A stretch of 64,000 bases of DNA from Spisula solida (GCA_947247005.1 OX365959.1:35546148-35610147); one strand, 5' to 3'; positions 46,671 through 59,194 are shown, counted from the stretch's first letter. Translations and numbers: made by a program. Notes: generated by a model not told the origin, from the letters alone.

Positions 46671-46992
46671 CTTCAATATTGATATATTAAACTAATCCAA
46701 TTGATCACATATCACAAACAAAATACAAAATGTCATGTACATGTGTACATATTTTTATAAAGAAAACTTTAACAACTAAACTCAAAAACTTACCTATTAT
46801 AGCTATATAACTCAGCCGTGATAATAACATCAAATACTGCAAAATCACACATTTTCGTGCGTATGAAATTTCGTGGATTTTGATAAAAAAGCATTTTTGT
46901 GGGGTCGAAAATTCGTGGATTACAAAACTCAGAAGGGTAAACCAATGTTCTGTATTTCGGAGGTCAATCAATCGTGGGCACATAATTATATA

Positions 46993-47603
46993 TGAGCCAG
47001 TCTCCAGGAAAACCTGCTATTTTGACAAAAAATGACTTATTTTCCATAGTACATGTATTACAGGATAATGTTATATAAGCAAATTGCAAAAGAAATTATG
47101 TTAACATCTTGAGTTTTTAGGAAGTTACAGCTGTTTTTGTAGAGTCCCTATTCGGAGCTTTTTGCGTGACGTCGCAAACGTCATTCAAACGCTATTCGAC
47201 GTAACTGAAATAAGTATTTCATTATTACATCATTTGATCAATTCTTGACATAAACTGTTCAAAATAGTACAAAATTCTAGAATATTGTTTCTCTTTTCAA
47301 AATATATATCAAACTCGAAATTGTTCGCATTCAGAGAAAGGCTACTTCTGTTTTAAACAACTAAATCCTCGTTTTTCTCAATCGGAGTACCTTTCTGAAA
47401 TTGGTCACCATAGCAACGAAGTATGTGATTTCGACATAATTCATAGGAAAATTTAAAGCTAAGGTATAGTACTCTATGGGTCAATTACTTAAAATAGAAT
47501 CAATAGATAAGTATTTTTCCTTATTTTAGAGCTTTATCAAAATCGTGTTACATATAGTAATTACATAATGTCATAATAGCAGGTTTTCCTGGAGACTGGC
47601 TCA
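46993..47603. mobile_element. TGAGCC..GGCTCA TIR element, copy 1
   Basis: Inverted ends TGAGCCAGTCTCCAGGAAAA and TTTTCCTGGAGACTGGCTCA over about 30 bp. Flanked by an 11-bp direct repeat ATAATTATATA (46982-46992, 47603-47613). Interior shares GAAATTGGTCACCATAGCAA with the copy at 60512-61084. It is inserted in an older GCGAAA-type repeat whose halves appear before 46980 and after 47613 (TTCGTGGATT / TTCGTGGATA). Confidence 0.93.
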
Positions 47604-47764
47604 TAATTATATATTTCGTGGATAATTTTAACAACGAAATCAACGAAAAATCAATCCCCTCGAAAAGTAATGATTTTAAAGTATCTACGATGTATTGTCT
47701 ATGTGATTAGTATCCATGTATGTGTTCATGTCTGTGATATGTCTATAATTATGTTGTCCTTGTT

Positions 47765-48035
47765 AGTCCCCTACCGGTTTTTGACCAGAAGGGACTATAG
47801 GTTTGCCGTCCGTCCGTCCGTCCGTCCGTCTGTCAGTCCGTCCGTCCGTCCGTCCGTCAAAAAATCTGGATCCTGACATAACTCAAAGAGTTTCTAAGCT
47901 AGGTTTATGAAACTTGGTATGTGGATAGGGGGCAATAAGGGGATAATGCACGTCCAAAAATATTTAGATTCCGACTAAAATTGTGGTTGCTATGGCAACA
48001 AAAACATTGAAAATGGCTTAAAACCGGTAGGGGAC
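47765..48035. repeat. CCCCTACCGG-ended element with CCGT microsatellite
   Basis: Inverted ends AGTCCCCTACCGGTTTTT and TAAAACCGGTAGGGGAC, with an interrupted (CCGT)n tract at 47810-47858. The short ORF across it is an artefact of the tetranucleotide repeat. Confidence 0.85.
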
Positions 48036-48128
48036 TTCCGTATTGCTTGCAATTCTTAATTACTTGTTGTAAATAAAAAATAAACGGACTGACTTGGTCA
48101 GATCTAACCAACTAGGCGTAGTTTTTGT

Positions 48129-50220
48129 GTCGCCTGAAAAGGCGACATATAGGTGTTACTTTGGCGGCGGCGGCGGCGGCGGTGGCGGCGGCGTCACAAA
48201 TTGCTTGTCCGGAGCATAACTTTGTCACCTTACGTTCAAATGACTCAAGAATTATTAGGCATGTTTCTTGCAATAAGCCGGAGTGCAGTGCGCAAAAACC
48301 ATAACTCTACCTGTCATAGTTTTTGAATTATTTCCCTTTGATTGATTTTATTAGAGCATTTCTTGTCCGGAGCATAACTTTGTCACCTTAAGTTCAAATG
48401 ACTCTAGATTTGGTATGCATGTTTCTTGCAATAAGCTGAAGTGCAGTGCTTAAGAACCATAACTCTACCTGTCATAGTTTTTGAATTATTTTCCTTTGAT
48501 TGATTTTATTAGAGCAACTCTTGTCCGGAGCATAACTTTGTCACCTTAAGTTCAAATGACTCTAGATTTGGTATGCATGTTTCTTGCAATAAGCCAAAGT
48601 GCAGTGTGCAAGAACCATAACTCTACCTGTCATAGTTTTTTAATTATTTCCCTTTGATTGATTTCATTAGAGCATTTCTTGTCCGGAGCATAACTTTGTC
48701 ACCTTAAGTTCCAATGACTCAAGAATTGATAGGCATGTTTCTTGCAATAAACCGGAGTGCAGTGCGCAAGAAACATAACTCTACCTGTCATAGTTTTTTA
48801 ATTATTTCCCTTTGATTTTATTAGAGCATTTCTTGTCCGGAGCATAACTTTGTCACCTTACGTTCAAATGACTCAAGAATTGATAGGCATGTTTCTTGCA
48901 ATAAGCCGGAGTGCAGTGCGCAAGAACCATAACTCTACCTGTCATAGTTTTTGAATTATTTCCCTTTGATTGATTTTATTAGAGCATTTCTTGTCCGGAG
49001 CATAACTTTGTCACCTTAAGTTCAAATGACTCTAGATTTGGTATGCATGTTTCTTGCAATAAGCTGAAGTGCAGTGCGCCAGATCCATAACTCTACCTGT
49101 CATAGTTTTTGAATTATTTCCCTTTGATTGATTTTATTAGAGCAACTCTTGTCCGGAGCATAACTTTGTCACCTTAAGTTCAAATGACTCTAGATTTGGT
49201 ATGCATGTTTCTTGCAATAAGCCAAAGTGCAGTGTGCAAGAACCATAACTCTACCTGTCATAGTTTTTTAATTATTTTCCTTTGATTGATTTCATTAGAG
49301 CATTTCTTGTCCGGAGCATAACTTTGTCACCTTAAGTTCAAATGACTCAAGAATTGATAGGCATGTTTCTTGCAATAAACCGGAGTGCAGTGCGCAAGAA
49401 ACATAACTCTACCTGTCATAGTTTTTTAATTATTTCCCTTTGATTTTATTAGAGCATTTCTTGTCCGGAGCATAACTTTGTCACCTTACGTTCAAATGAC
49501 TCAAGAATTGATAGGCATGTTTCTTGCAATAAGCCGGAGTGCAGTGCGCAAGAACCATAACTCTACCTGTCATAGTTTTTTAATTATTTCCCTTTGATTG
49601 ATTTTATTAGAGCATTTCTTGTCCGGAGCATAACTTTGTCACCTTAAGTTCAAATGACTCAAGATTTTGTATGTATGTTTCTTGCAATAAGCCGAAATGC
49701 AGTGCGCAAGAACCATAACTCTGCCTTGCATCGTTTTTTAATTATTTCCCTTAGATTAATTTAATTTGAGCATTTCTTGTCCGGAGGATAACTTTGTCAC
49801 CATGAGGTTGAATGACTTGAAACTTGGTATGGATGTTTCTTACCAAAAGTCCAAGTGCAGTACACAAGAACCGTAACTCTACCTTGTGCCATTTTTCAAT
49901 TTTTTCCCTTTGATTGATTTCATTAGAGCATTTCTTGTCCGGAGCATAACTTTGTCACCTTAAGTTCAAATGACTCAAAAATAGGAATGCATGTTTCTTT
50001 GCTGTGACATGAAGTGCAGTGCGCAAGAATCATAACACTAGCTTGTATAGTGTTGGAATGATTCCCTTCAGAATGATTTTATCAGGACATTTTTTTGTCC
50101 AGAGCATCGCTTTGTCGTTTTTAGTTCAGATGACTAGAGAACTCTTGTGAGTCTGATATGTAGCCCTATACTGGATAGTTTTCCATGACAAATGTGCATT
50201 TCGTCAGGCGACACATGCGA
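48129..50220 (+). repeat. 158-bp tandem array with 628-bp higher-order period
   Basis: Opens with GTCGCCTGAAAAGGCGACAT and a GGC-rich run (48163-48193). About twelve units follow, each beginning CTTGTCCGGAGCATAACTTT. Unit starts are 48204, 48362, 48520, 48678, 48832, 48990, 49148, 49306, 49460, 49618, 49776 and 49934. Spacing is 158 bp except 154 bp at every fourth step (48678-48832, 49306-49460). Variants recur at 628 bp, such as GAGCAACTCTTGTCC at 48513 and 49141, and AAACCGGAGTGCAGTG near 48749 and 49377. The array closes with GTCAGGCGACACATGCGACT, which may be the element's other end. Non-coding. Confidence 0.95.
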
Positions 50221-50565
50221 CTCGCGAAGCTTTTATTCGATACTTGCATTGGTGTTCTTTGCAACTATTCGAGTAATGACGTTTACAACACCATAACAAT
50301 TCACCTGCTCTTGTGTGATACAAGGAATTCGCGCGTGCGTCCCTAGCTCTTTCTGAATAGACTCCGTAGTTCTTTAACGTGTCCGATCTAAAGCACCGAT
50401 GCACTCGAGACTACCTTTGGGTTTCTTATCTGTTCGTCTCTAGTTGGATGGGAAACACTGATAGGAGTTTCTGAAATATCCGATGCCCCGGTCGAGATTC
50501 GAACCAGGGACATCTGGATTGGTAAATACTCGGCGACCGTTCCGCCCATGTAGGCAGTGACAAAG
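50221..50565 (-). mobile_element. tRNA-derived SINE, worn
   Basis: On the minus strand the head spans about 50560-50475 (GGGCGGAACGGTCGCC, then CTGGTTCGAATCTCGACC). The body shares AACACTGATAGGAG and TACAAGGAATTC-type motifs with 26700-27170. Ends not exact. Confidence 0.6.
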
Positions 50566-50708
50566 TCACAATGTTACGACGTAACGCACGAAACTGGAAC
50601 CACTAAACGTTGTGTCAAATGACGTCGTTTGTTGACTATACGCGGAGTGCATTTATTTTGGTTAACCAAGCATTTTTAGACAAAAAATTGACATTTATGT
50701 ATATAATA

Positions 50709-51747
50709 TACGAGGGGTGATCGCGAAGTTCGTGTAATTTGCTTATAAATTATTCATTTTTAGTTAAATATTGATGAAACTTCACTATTAGGATGATCAA
50801 CATGATTGAAGTTGAAATATAGAACGGAATAAAAATCCACCAACTTATGCGACAATTAACGGTACCCTTGGCAACGCTACTACACGTGGTTGCAGCACAC
50901 CAAAATTAAGACATTTTTCATCTTTCGTTCTCCTGAAACAATGTCGTTTTTAAAGTCTTATGTGTGACTAAAATTCACGCAAATACAACACATCATATGT
51001 CAACGTCATGGGGTCATTTCCATAGAATATGATGTCGTTTACTACATTCGCTATCAAATTAGCACTGTGTTTATCTATACTGATAATGAAACGGAAACAA
51101 CGTCATGACGTCAAAGAGGTGACATTGAATTGAGGCGCTTTACAGAATGTTTCATGGGAATTTGAAAAAACACTGACTGAAACCAATGAAAAGATGAAAA
51201 TGTTCGACAATTTAAAAGCGTATAGCCCGGCAGTTACCAACATACAACACAGACGATTCAAAATGCACAGAAGGTCAATTGAAGTCAACAATAGAGAAAG
51301 GTTGCCATTGACAGTGATTCCGTGTGTACGTGAAAAGTGCGCGGAATCAATCGAAAAGACAGACGTAAAACCATTAGACTGATAGTCAGCGAGCTCGAGA
51401 AATCTCCCTTAACTATGTATGGGATCTGTCCGAAAGAGCTAGGTATGCGGAAAATCAGATATTCGTAGGCTTGTGTCGTCACTTCGTGGGACAAGTGCAC
51501 CATACATTGGACCTACATTTCGTTTGGCGTTATGTGGCGTCGTTTAGTTTTCTAGTGTGCGGCGTCTATGCATAGTGGATGTTTAGAAATCGTCGTAACT
51601 ATGTAACTGTTTGGTGTATTTTTCTCATTTTTATAAGAGAGTTTGATAATGCATACAAGATTGTTATGATATTATTTATTATTCCTCATGTGCAAAACAA
51701 CACGATTCACAACAAAATTACACGAACTTCCCGATCAACCCTCGTAT
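50709..51747 (+). mobile_element. mariner-like transposon, decayed
   Basis: Ends TACGAGGGGTGATCGCGAAG and ..CTTCCCGATCAACCCTCGTA are inverted copies of about 30 bp. Inside, the plus strand keeps scattered transposase remnants typical of the mariner N-terminal HTH region (KQRHDV near 51090, then RKDRRKT-like and GICPKELGMRK-like text near 51345-51450). Stops and frameshifts break them all. Too short for a full transposase (about 1040 bp), so it is an internally deleted relic. Confidence 0.85.
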
Positions 51748-52029
51748 TTTTACTGTTAAGTTAAACTAACACGTTGCAACTGTAAAGATTTGGTTTGGAC
51801 AATCGAAAGTGTTAGTTTATACTGAACTATAACTGAGTACATTGTGCGACGTTATTTCTCGCAAGTCGGACAAATCAGTGGAGTAAGCAAGAACTAGAAT
51901 TATCACTGTCGTGACCAGGGCCCCGTGGTAGCATGCCAGAAGAGAAACGGGTGGGGAGAAAAGTATAGAAGTATAGTGGGGTTGCATAATTATCAGTGCT
52001 ATTACATGTAGTTGCAATTTTCTGTACTA

Positions 52030-53030
52030 AGACACAACAATAAAGTCATATCTATACATGTACTGATGCCTGAAATAAAGTAATTCACTTCCTTCTAAAA
52101 CAACAAGCAAAGGTTTAATTTCCAAAATAGAAACCATGATGAACTTGACTTTTATTAAGAACTTATTTTTTGATAAACTAAGCATGCACACTTAATTCAA
52201 TTTAATTAATCAAGTTTCATTGACACTGCCCTGTCCCTACATCATCCTGATTGGTCAATATTGACTGCAAGATGGAATACACAAACAGAACTTTTTTTGT
52301 TTTGTGTGCAAGTGTTTAGAGGAATCAGTCAAAATTTACTAAATCTAGAGTTGTTACCCTTTGCTACAACTGTGAGTATTGTCTTTTGCTCCACAAACAT
52401 GCACTTATTGTAGTAGTCAGTACCAGAGTATGTTTCATTTGAATATCTTGTATGGTTTTTGAACTATGGCCAATGTTAAAGTTTTTGAAGCTGAACAAGG
52501 GGCATAAGTCAACATTTATCAAAGCTTGAGTTGTTGCCCTTTAATTACTTCAAATATGTGTATTATCACTGGCAATAATTATAGCAAGTTTCATAAGAAT
52601 ATCTATTCTGGTTTTGAAGTTATGAAGAAAATAACATGAAAAATGAGGAAAATTTGAATTGAACAAAGGGCCATAATTCTTACAATAATGTAGCTAGAGT
52701 TATGTAACTTGTCATAAATTAGCATACTGTTGTTGTAAGCTTAGGTTGAAAGTTTGAAGTTAATATCTTTACTGGTTTGCAAGTTATTAAGAAAAAAGGC
52801 AGAAAATTGAGGAAAATTGGAATTTTACAAAGGGCCATAATTCTTCCAATGTTGTAGCTAGAGTTATGTCACTTGCCATATAATAGCGTACTGTCGATGT
52901 GAGCTTATGTTTAAAGTTTGAAGTTGATACCTATAATGGTTTGCAAGTTATTTAGAAAAAACCGGGAAAATGTGAACGGACGGACGGATGATTACTATAG
53001 GGTACGCAAAAAGATATTTTGCGGGGCCCT
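52030..53030. repeat. molluscan interspersed repeat with GGCCATAATTCTT units
   Basis: Diverged repeats of about 160 bp built on GGGCCATAATTCTTACAATA, GTAGCTAGAGTTATGT and TGGTTTGCAAGTTATT. The clearest pair is near 52669 and 52830. It ends in GAACGGACGGACGGATGA and GGTACGCAAAAAG. Same broad class as other GGACGGAC-tailed repeats here. Confidence 0.65.
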
Positions 53031-53097
53031 AATAACGATATAAGTCGAGTAAGTCTTCTATCTAAAAGTTAACATTTCATTTATAAACATAAATGGA

Positions 53098-53945
53098 AAG
53101 GTATTCTGGCTTTTTTTTTCGCCGTTGCCATTGCGATAAGTGGGATAAAACGATCGCCGAAATTGCATGTATAATTTTAAACGTTATTTTACACGCATGG
53201 GACAAATCACTGGACACAGACAAACTAACGGCATTTTTCGAGTATGTCCCCGATTTCGAAAGCAAAATTGTTTATGTAAATAAAAATAAAAAGGTATATT
53301 GACACTTTTTTCTTATGCGGTTATTTTAGAGATAAATGTTTAAAAATTGAGGTCGAAATTTCATGTTTTATTTTTAACGTTATTTTTACGCGCGTGGATC
53401 AATTCACTGGACACAGGCACATTAACGGCAATTTTCGAGTAGTCCCAGATTTCAAAATAGAATTTATAGTTAAAAAAGGTATATTGTCAATTTTTTTCTT
53501 TAGCGGTTCTTTTAGCGATAAATGTTTTAAAATTGTCGTCGAAAGTTCATGATTTGTTTTTAACGTTACTTTTTGTTATTTAAACGCGCGTGGGACATAA
53601 TCGGGGGACACAGAAAAACTAACGGCATTTTTTGAAGTTGTAACCAATTTAAAAATCAAAACTATTTATGTAAATAACAATGAAAACGTATTCTAAGATA
53701 TTTTTCTGGTGTGAATTCCTTTGCAATAAATGATGTAAAATAATCGCCGTAGTGACACGTTTCGGGAAAATCTGTGGACCAATAAAAAGTAATGGCATTC
53801 GCCGAGTATGTCTCCAATTTCAAAATAAAAAATACGTATGTAAACATCAATACAAACGTATGCTGATGTTCTTTTTTTTAGTTGCTCTCTTTACGACAAA
53901 GTGTATAAAATTATCGCCAAAATACCATGCATTTATTTCTTATGC
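53098..53945 (+). repeat. ~190-bp diverged tandem array
   Basis: Four units and part of a fifth, starting near 53098, 53292, 53478, 53688 and 53858. Shared motifs in order: GGTATATTG, TTTAGCGATAAATGTTTAAA-like text, ACGCGCGTGGGACA, GGACACAGACAAACTAACGG, and TTATGTAAATAAMAATRAAA. Unit 1 is open throughout on the plus strand (53093-53302, 69 codons, DKWDKTIAEIACIILN..). The others are broken. No protein family recognised. Confidence 0.8.
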
Positions 53946-54581
53946 AAACATGCAACGTTGTGACACGTCATTTTTGAGTCAAATTTTATCTTTGTTGCCT
54001 ATTTTTCATTTTAAAATTATTTGTCATCTCCATGAAACTTGTATCATTCGATTCGTCATTGTATATGCTTTCTAACGATTTGTATATTACGCACATAGAA
54101 ACGTTTGACATTATTTAGTATGGGCTTAATTAACGACGACAATCGATCTTGACGGGTGGTTCCTGTATTGTGCGTTTACAACTTACGTCTACGAGTACGT
54201 GGTTCATTATTTAATAATCAGTCGAGCCAATACCTATCTTATATTATAGTAATCGATGCCGCCATAATTATGATGTCTACGTCAATGGGTTGGTCGTATA
54301 AATAAAAATAAATTAATAATGATATCTGAGACCAGTACCGAGTATACTGATAACAGCGAAGAAACGATCAACAGTGCTATAAGACTATATGTTAATCAAC
54401 TAAAACTTTGAAAATATTAAAAAGGTACGTCCTGTTTTTAATTAAATACTTGTTATGGAAAAAGTAGTCTACTTAAGCACTGAAATTAAATATATTTTCC
54501 AAATCGTGTTATTCATGAATGCGTGAAAGCGATTGAAAAAAATCATAATCCGGGAGTTAACGCTCAGTTGATAAATTTAAA

Positions 54582-54809
54582 ATGGATACCGGCAACAGGT
54601 CGTCAAATTCAACAAACTATCCAATGGGAACTAATACTAATGATGATATAGAAATACAAGACGATTCAATCAAAGCATTATTTATTTTCATCGCTTGTGT
54701 GTCTTTGTTTAGCAGTATTATGGCGCTAGTAGTGATGCAGGAAACAAAAAAGACGCCATACACCGCTAAAGTGCTTTCAACGGGATTATTAACCTTCGAT
54801 GTCCTATAG
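54582..54809 (+). pseudogene. fragment resembling the start of a seven-transmembrane receptor
   Basis: 75-codon ORF. Its N-terminus carries N-glycosylation sequons (NRSS, NSTN) and an acidic stretch. It is followed by a hydrophobic helix ALFIFIACVSLFSSIMALVV (TM1-like), a polar TPYTAKVLST (loop-1-like) and the first residues of a second helix, GLLTFDVL, then TAG. This order fits the beginning of a class A GPCR of the kind common in molluscs, cut within TM2. No matching TM segments follow in any frame over the next few hundred bases. It could instead be an unspliced first exon, but no good donor is present. Family assignment is inference from topology only. Confidence 0.35.
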
Positions 54810-55275
54810 ATCGGATCGTGAGCGAGCGATCTGGACACCAATGGACACGCAGCTACGGTGATATACCAGGATATCCTTAGGCGTTATGAAGTCGAATCTG
54901 TTCAATTGTTGGACTATAGAAATATTGTTACAAAACCGTTAAAAAAGTTCTGACTGCACTAATAACCACCAATTAGACTACTATATAAGCCGCAAATAGC
55001 CAATCACAGCGCAGTATTACCATCGTCTAAATCCCATATCCAACACTTTTAGCTTTATAGTTTATCCTACTTCTTTGTCCAATCAAAAGCCAGGGATTTT
55101 CAAATTATTGGACCTCTAATCCATTTATTATTGCAATGTGCACAATATCTAGTAAGTGGTCCATGAAGTAAATCCATTTACATACCTACTCCTTTGTTTG
55201 TAATAGGTCCATATCCTTTAGAAAGACCTGTATTAACAAAAGAATTTCGTGCGCGGGTCTGTTTTACGCTGACCA
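54810..55275. other. no gene recognised
   Basis: Between the receptor-like fragment and the next TIR element. A 38-codon open stretch (ATVIYQDILRRYEV.. near 54854) could not be tied to any family. Confidence 0.4.
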
Positions 55276-55536
55276 GGGCTGGTATTCACAAAGCATCTTA
55301 AGTGAAAACTTAAATATTTTGACTTAAGTCAATAATTTGTGCAGCTCATATTTCCCACAATTTGAAAAATAATCCATGTTTTCTTAGTGAATTTAATAGC
55401 TGTTTACATAATGCTTCAAAACTATGCAATATATTAAGCATGTTGATTTTCTTGCTTAGCTGATACACTTTAGAAAAAATTAAGATTTTAAGATATTTCT
55501 AAGTTTTCTGCTAAGATGCTTTGTGAATACCAGCCC
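55276..55536. repeat. GGGCTGGTATTCAC TIR element
   Basis: Inverted ends GGGCTGGTATTCACAAAGCA and TGCTTTGTGAATACCAGCCC; the next inner segment CTTAAGTGAAAACTTAAA pairs loosely with TTTCTAAGTTTTCTGCTAAG. About 260 bp, non-coding. Confidence 0.9.
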
Positions 55537-56340
55537 AGGTCTATATTCGAAATAAAATAGACCTGCCCACGTACACAACTTACTAAAACAGACCCGCGCA
55601 CGTAATTCTTTTGAAAATACCGATGTTTCTAAAGAATACAAACCTATTCGTGTGTAATGGCGTTTATAGTTTGTATAAACACTGTGTAATCGTTACCTGT
55701 ATGCGTAATTAGCCGTTAAATAGGAATTAAGCACTTTCGGTACTAAGATAACACGTGTATAAAGATAAGACATTGTAAAAACTAACTAAAAACTACATGT
55801 TTGTGTTATATCAATACAAACTTAAAAGTAACGATTTGATAATTTAATTTGTTTCAAATCAGTGCATGACATCATACATATACATTTCAATCTGAAGAAA
55901 AAAAACATTCGAAAAACATGCACAATCCCAAAATAGATTTTCCTCTATCCCACCTAATGAAAACAACAGAAAATGAACAGGGGTGAATGTACATTCGGTA
56001 AATATAAAACAGTCGAGTATTTTGGTGTATTTGAACCTTACATTTACCATTGCAATAATAATTTAACAACCGAATGCAGAAGCTACTGACCACTTGTTTA
56101 ATGACTTGTTCCATGAGCGCGATAAATAACGATTACAAATCTAAATACTGCAAGCCATCAAGCGTCATACGTTGCTAAACCATTGCTCTAAAATTAGGTT
56201 TAGCTTTTAATTTTAGTTAATTATAAACGTTATATTTACTTGTTCCTTACGACACTCTTCACAAAAGTCTAATGCCAATGACATGTCCGACATATCAATT
56301 GGTCGTATGGCATGTAAGCCGGATAACAACCTCGTGCATC

Positions 56341-56453
56341 GGTCTATCTGTGTAGGACAGACCTGGTCACGGTATTCACGAAACACCTCGAGCGCTGCGC
56401 GCTCTCGGTGTTCAAGTGAAAACCTTGACCAGGTCTGTCCTACCCAGATAGAC
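56341..56453. repeat. 113-bp perfect-type hairpin
   Basis: Arms GGTCTATCTGTGTAGGACAG..ACACCTCGAGCGC and GCGCTCTCGGTGTT..CTGTCCTACCCAGATAGACC are inverted with only a few mismatches and almost no loop (TGC). ORFs of 80 codons (+) and 120 codons (-) cross it because it reads similarly on both strands. They are not genes. Confidence 0.88.
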
Positions 56454-56544
56454 CTCCCACTCGGTCGATATCCTATACATATTTGGACAAGGTATTGGAT
56501 AAACAATGAGTATCGCTGGTTTTGAGATTGAGACGCGAGCTTCA

Positions 56545-57015
56545 GCAAATATAACACAGCATACATCAACGCCATGGGGTCGTTTCATTAAATTATAATG
56601 TTGTTTACTACATCCGCTATCAAATTAGTACAAATGTACTGTGTTTATCTGAACAGATAATGAAACGGAAACAACGTCATGATGCCAACGGGTGACATTA
56701 AATTGAGGCGCGTTACAGAATGTTGCGTGGGAATATGAAAAAAGCACTGACTGAAACCAATGAAAAGATGAAACGTGCGATAATTTAAAAGTTACGACAG
56801 TTACCAACAAGCAACACAGACGATTCAAAGTACACAGAAGATCAATTGAAGTCAACAATAGAGAAATATTGTTTTTGACAGTGATTTCGCGTGTTCGTGA
56901 AAAGTGCGAGGAATCATCAGAAAAGACAGACGTAAAAACCTTTACGAGCTCGTATGGGTTCTGTACAAAAGAGCTAGGTACGCCGAAAATCAGACATTCG
57001 TAGTCTTGTGTTGTG
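56545..57015 (+). mobile_element. mariner-like element, internal fragment
   Basis: Matches 50990-51450: CATGGGGTCGTTTCATTAAA, TATCAAATTAGTAC, ACGGAAACAACGTCATGA and GTTCGTGAAAAGTGCGAGGA, then IRKDRRKNLYELVWV in one frame (mariner HTH-like). No TIRs are visible on either side. Confidence 0.78.
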
Positions 57016-57099
57016 ACTTCGGGGGGAAAGTGCTCCATACAAATATGAGGAAAAAAGCCCTAATTTCTTTATTTGTCATTTTAAGTCGTTGAACTTTAC

Positions 57100-59190
57100 T
57101 AAACATGAAGATACATTTATTTCAAATCGATTCACCGCTGATTTAAATATTAACCAATGTCAATGTGGTTTCCTATGGCAACATCACTCGACGTTGAACG
57201 TATCTAACTATGACGTATCATTCTTGCGTTTGTAATATTGTAATTTTCTAAAAGGGTGGGTTATGAATATGCAATAAAATAGCATTACATTCATAATTTC
57301 AAAAACAAGTTTTAATGTCAGAATTCCGTTTTAGAGCTATTTGCTTCGAAGTCGTTGTCAAAAAATGAGTGCGATTCAGAAATCGGTGATGAAAAGTATT
57401 GTTGCTAATGAAATGTCATAATATAATAATGAAAATATTGCACAATACAACGACTATGTAATAGCATACAATACATGTGTCTGTTTGGTATATGCTATAA
57501 TAATGTAGCCGTGTGAAATCAATGCCGACATGCGAATGGGCCATACAATGCCAATAACGTCAAATAACGTCATCAATACTAATGATCTCCAGCAGCTAAT
57601 TCTTATCATTGACATGCCAGTTTCAAATGAAAATCAAAGGACTGAGCTTATTGTTGGGAGGCGTTCTGGTTGCTGCTATTAAAGCTCAAATCGACTTTAC
57701 ACGTTTAATGTTCGTTTTCTTACTGCCGATCTTGTCCTGAATTTCAAAATAGCCCTATGTGATTATATAGGTATGTTGGGTATCTAAATAATTGTAAAAT
57801 GGGGAATATTATTAACGTATTTGGAATACACTCCCCATATCGACTTTGAAGGTCAAAACCCGTTTTCGGGGATTACGGAATTAATTGAGCAACAATGTGC
57901 GAGGTATTCCGAATATACATTAGGATTGTCGCGGGATAATATATAGCGTATACAGCAACCAGGTATAATAATCGCGATTATTTTAGCCAAGTGATAAGAA
58001 TTTGTAAAAAGTCTTACTTGATAACAATGACAACACTATTTGACGACCTCGCTGACAATATTTTTGCCTTACTTGAAAAATGCAGTGTAGAATAAAATGC
58101 ACTATTTAAAATATAAAGCATATTTTAGAATAATTCTTGGTAAAGTTTAAAAACACAGATGTTTAATGATAACGTGCAATAATTGGTTTATTCGGTTTTC
58201 ATGTTTTAATGTTGAAAAGATAAATTTTATATACACTCCCGCTATGCGACCTATTGCTCGCCACCCCCCTGACCGTGAAATTTCGAATCCGGAGAAACTG
58301 GTTTTATTCGCAATGTCGATATTGCGAATGTATTGAATGCGTATATCAAAAGTGGTTCAAAAATAATTTTACGCGCTTATATATCAGATTCTACAGTACC
58401 GTTTTGTAATCACTTCCCTTACAGCGTGAGACAGTCTATAAAAAGTGGCTAGTATAGCCGCATGATTTCATAACAGTACTTTGCAGACGATATACGATTT
58501 ATTGATAAAACAATCACATGACCCTGGTCTGGGGTGTAACGCTCCTATATTCTAAAAATAGCTATACAACCGGGACATTTGATGAACACGTCATTTTCAT
58601 ACTACGAAACAAGTTCGATATCGCACCGGCGGAGTGATTATCTGCAAATATATCGATTTAACGAACAGTTTTACAATAATTGTTGATCTTAGAATAAAAA
58701 ATGTTTCTGATTGAATTAAATCAGTTTAAAATTTTGGAGAAACATATGTAGCAGTATTGAAAATGTTGACAGTTTCTGGAACTACTTGAATGCGGATTCA
58801 TATTGTTTAGCCTAAAGGCGGTTCAGATTACATTAAGAAAAGGGCAATGGTCTTATTGAGAGGCTAACGCATCCAAAAAATGATTTTCGGTTTATATGTC
58901 AATGAAGTGTATCTGGTTGTACAGCTATTTTTTGAGAATCGTTTACTGCATTATACAAATAATTGTGAATTGTGCCACAAATGAAGATGTATACCGTCAT
59001 ATGTAACAACGTCGCGATGACGGTGGACCAGTGAAGATGTAGTGACGATAGAGTTTCAATGTTTTCTCGACCAAATATTTACTTGAATTTAATGTTTTAT
59101 AGTTATGTATTTGTAATACGTCAACCTATCATCTGCCCGGTTATTTTCAGTATTAGTCACGTATTAAACTCTTCTATATGGCTAACTTTC
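57100..59190. other. gene-free stretch
   Basis: No supported gene or repeat. A 38-codon ORF at 57627-57740 starts with a signal-peptide-like sequence but has no partner exons. Confidence 0.5.
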
Positions 59191-59194
59191 AAGC

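Noticed and set aside
47800..47876. ORF rich in Arg-Pro-Ser-Val repeats
   Set aside because: Translation of the (CCGT)n microsatellite within a TIR element.
48155..50220. CRISPR-like array
   Set aside because: Units are contiguous 158-bp monomers without unique spacers, in a eukaryotic genome; this is satellite DNA.
56213..56575. 120-codon minus-strand ORF (and its 80-codon plus-strand mirror)
   Set aside because: Both cross the near-perfect hairpin 56341-56453, which reads similarly on each strand. No family resemblance.
57627..57740. 38-codon ORF beginning with a signal-peptide-like segment (MKIKGLSLLLGG)
   Set aside because: No good splice donor, no partner exon downstream and no known family; one hydrophobic start is expected by chance in this much sequence.
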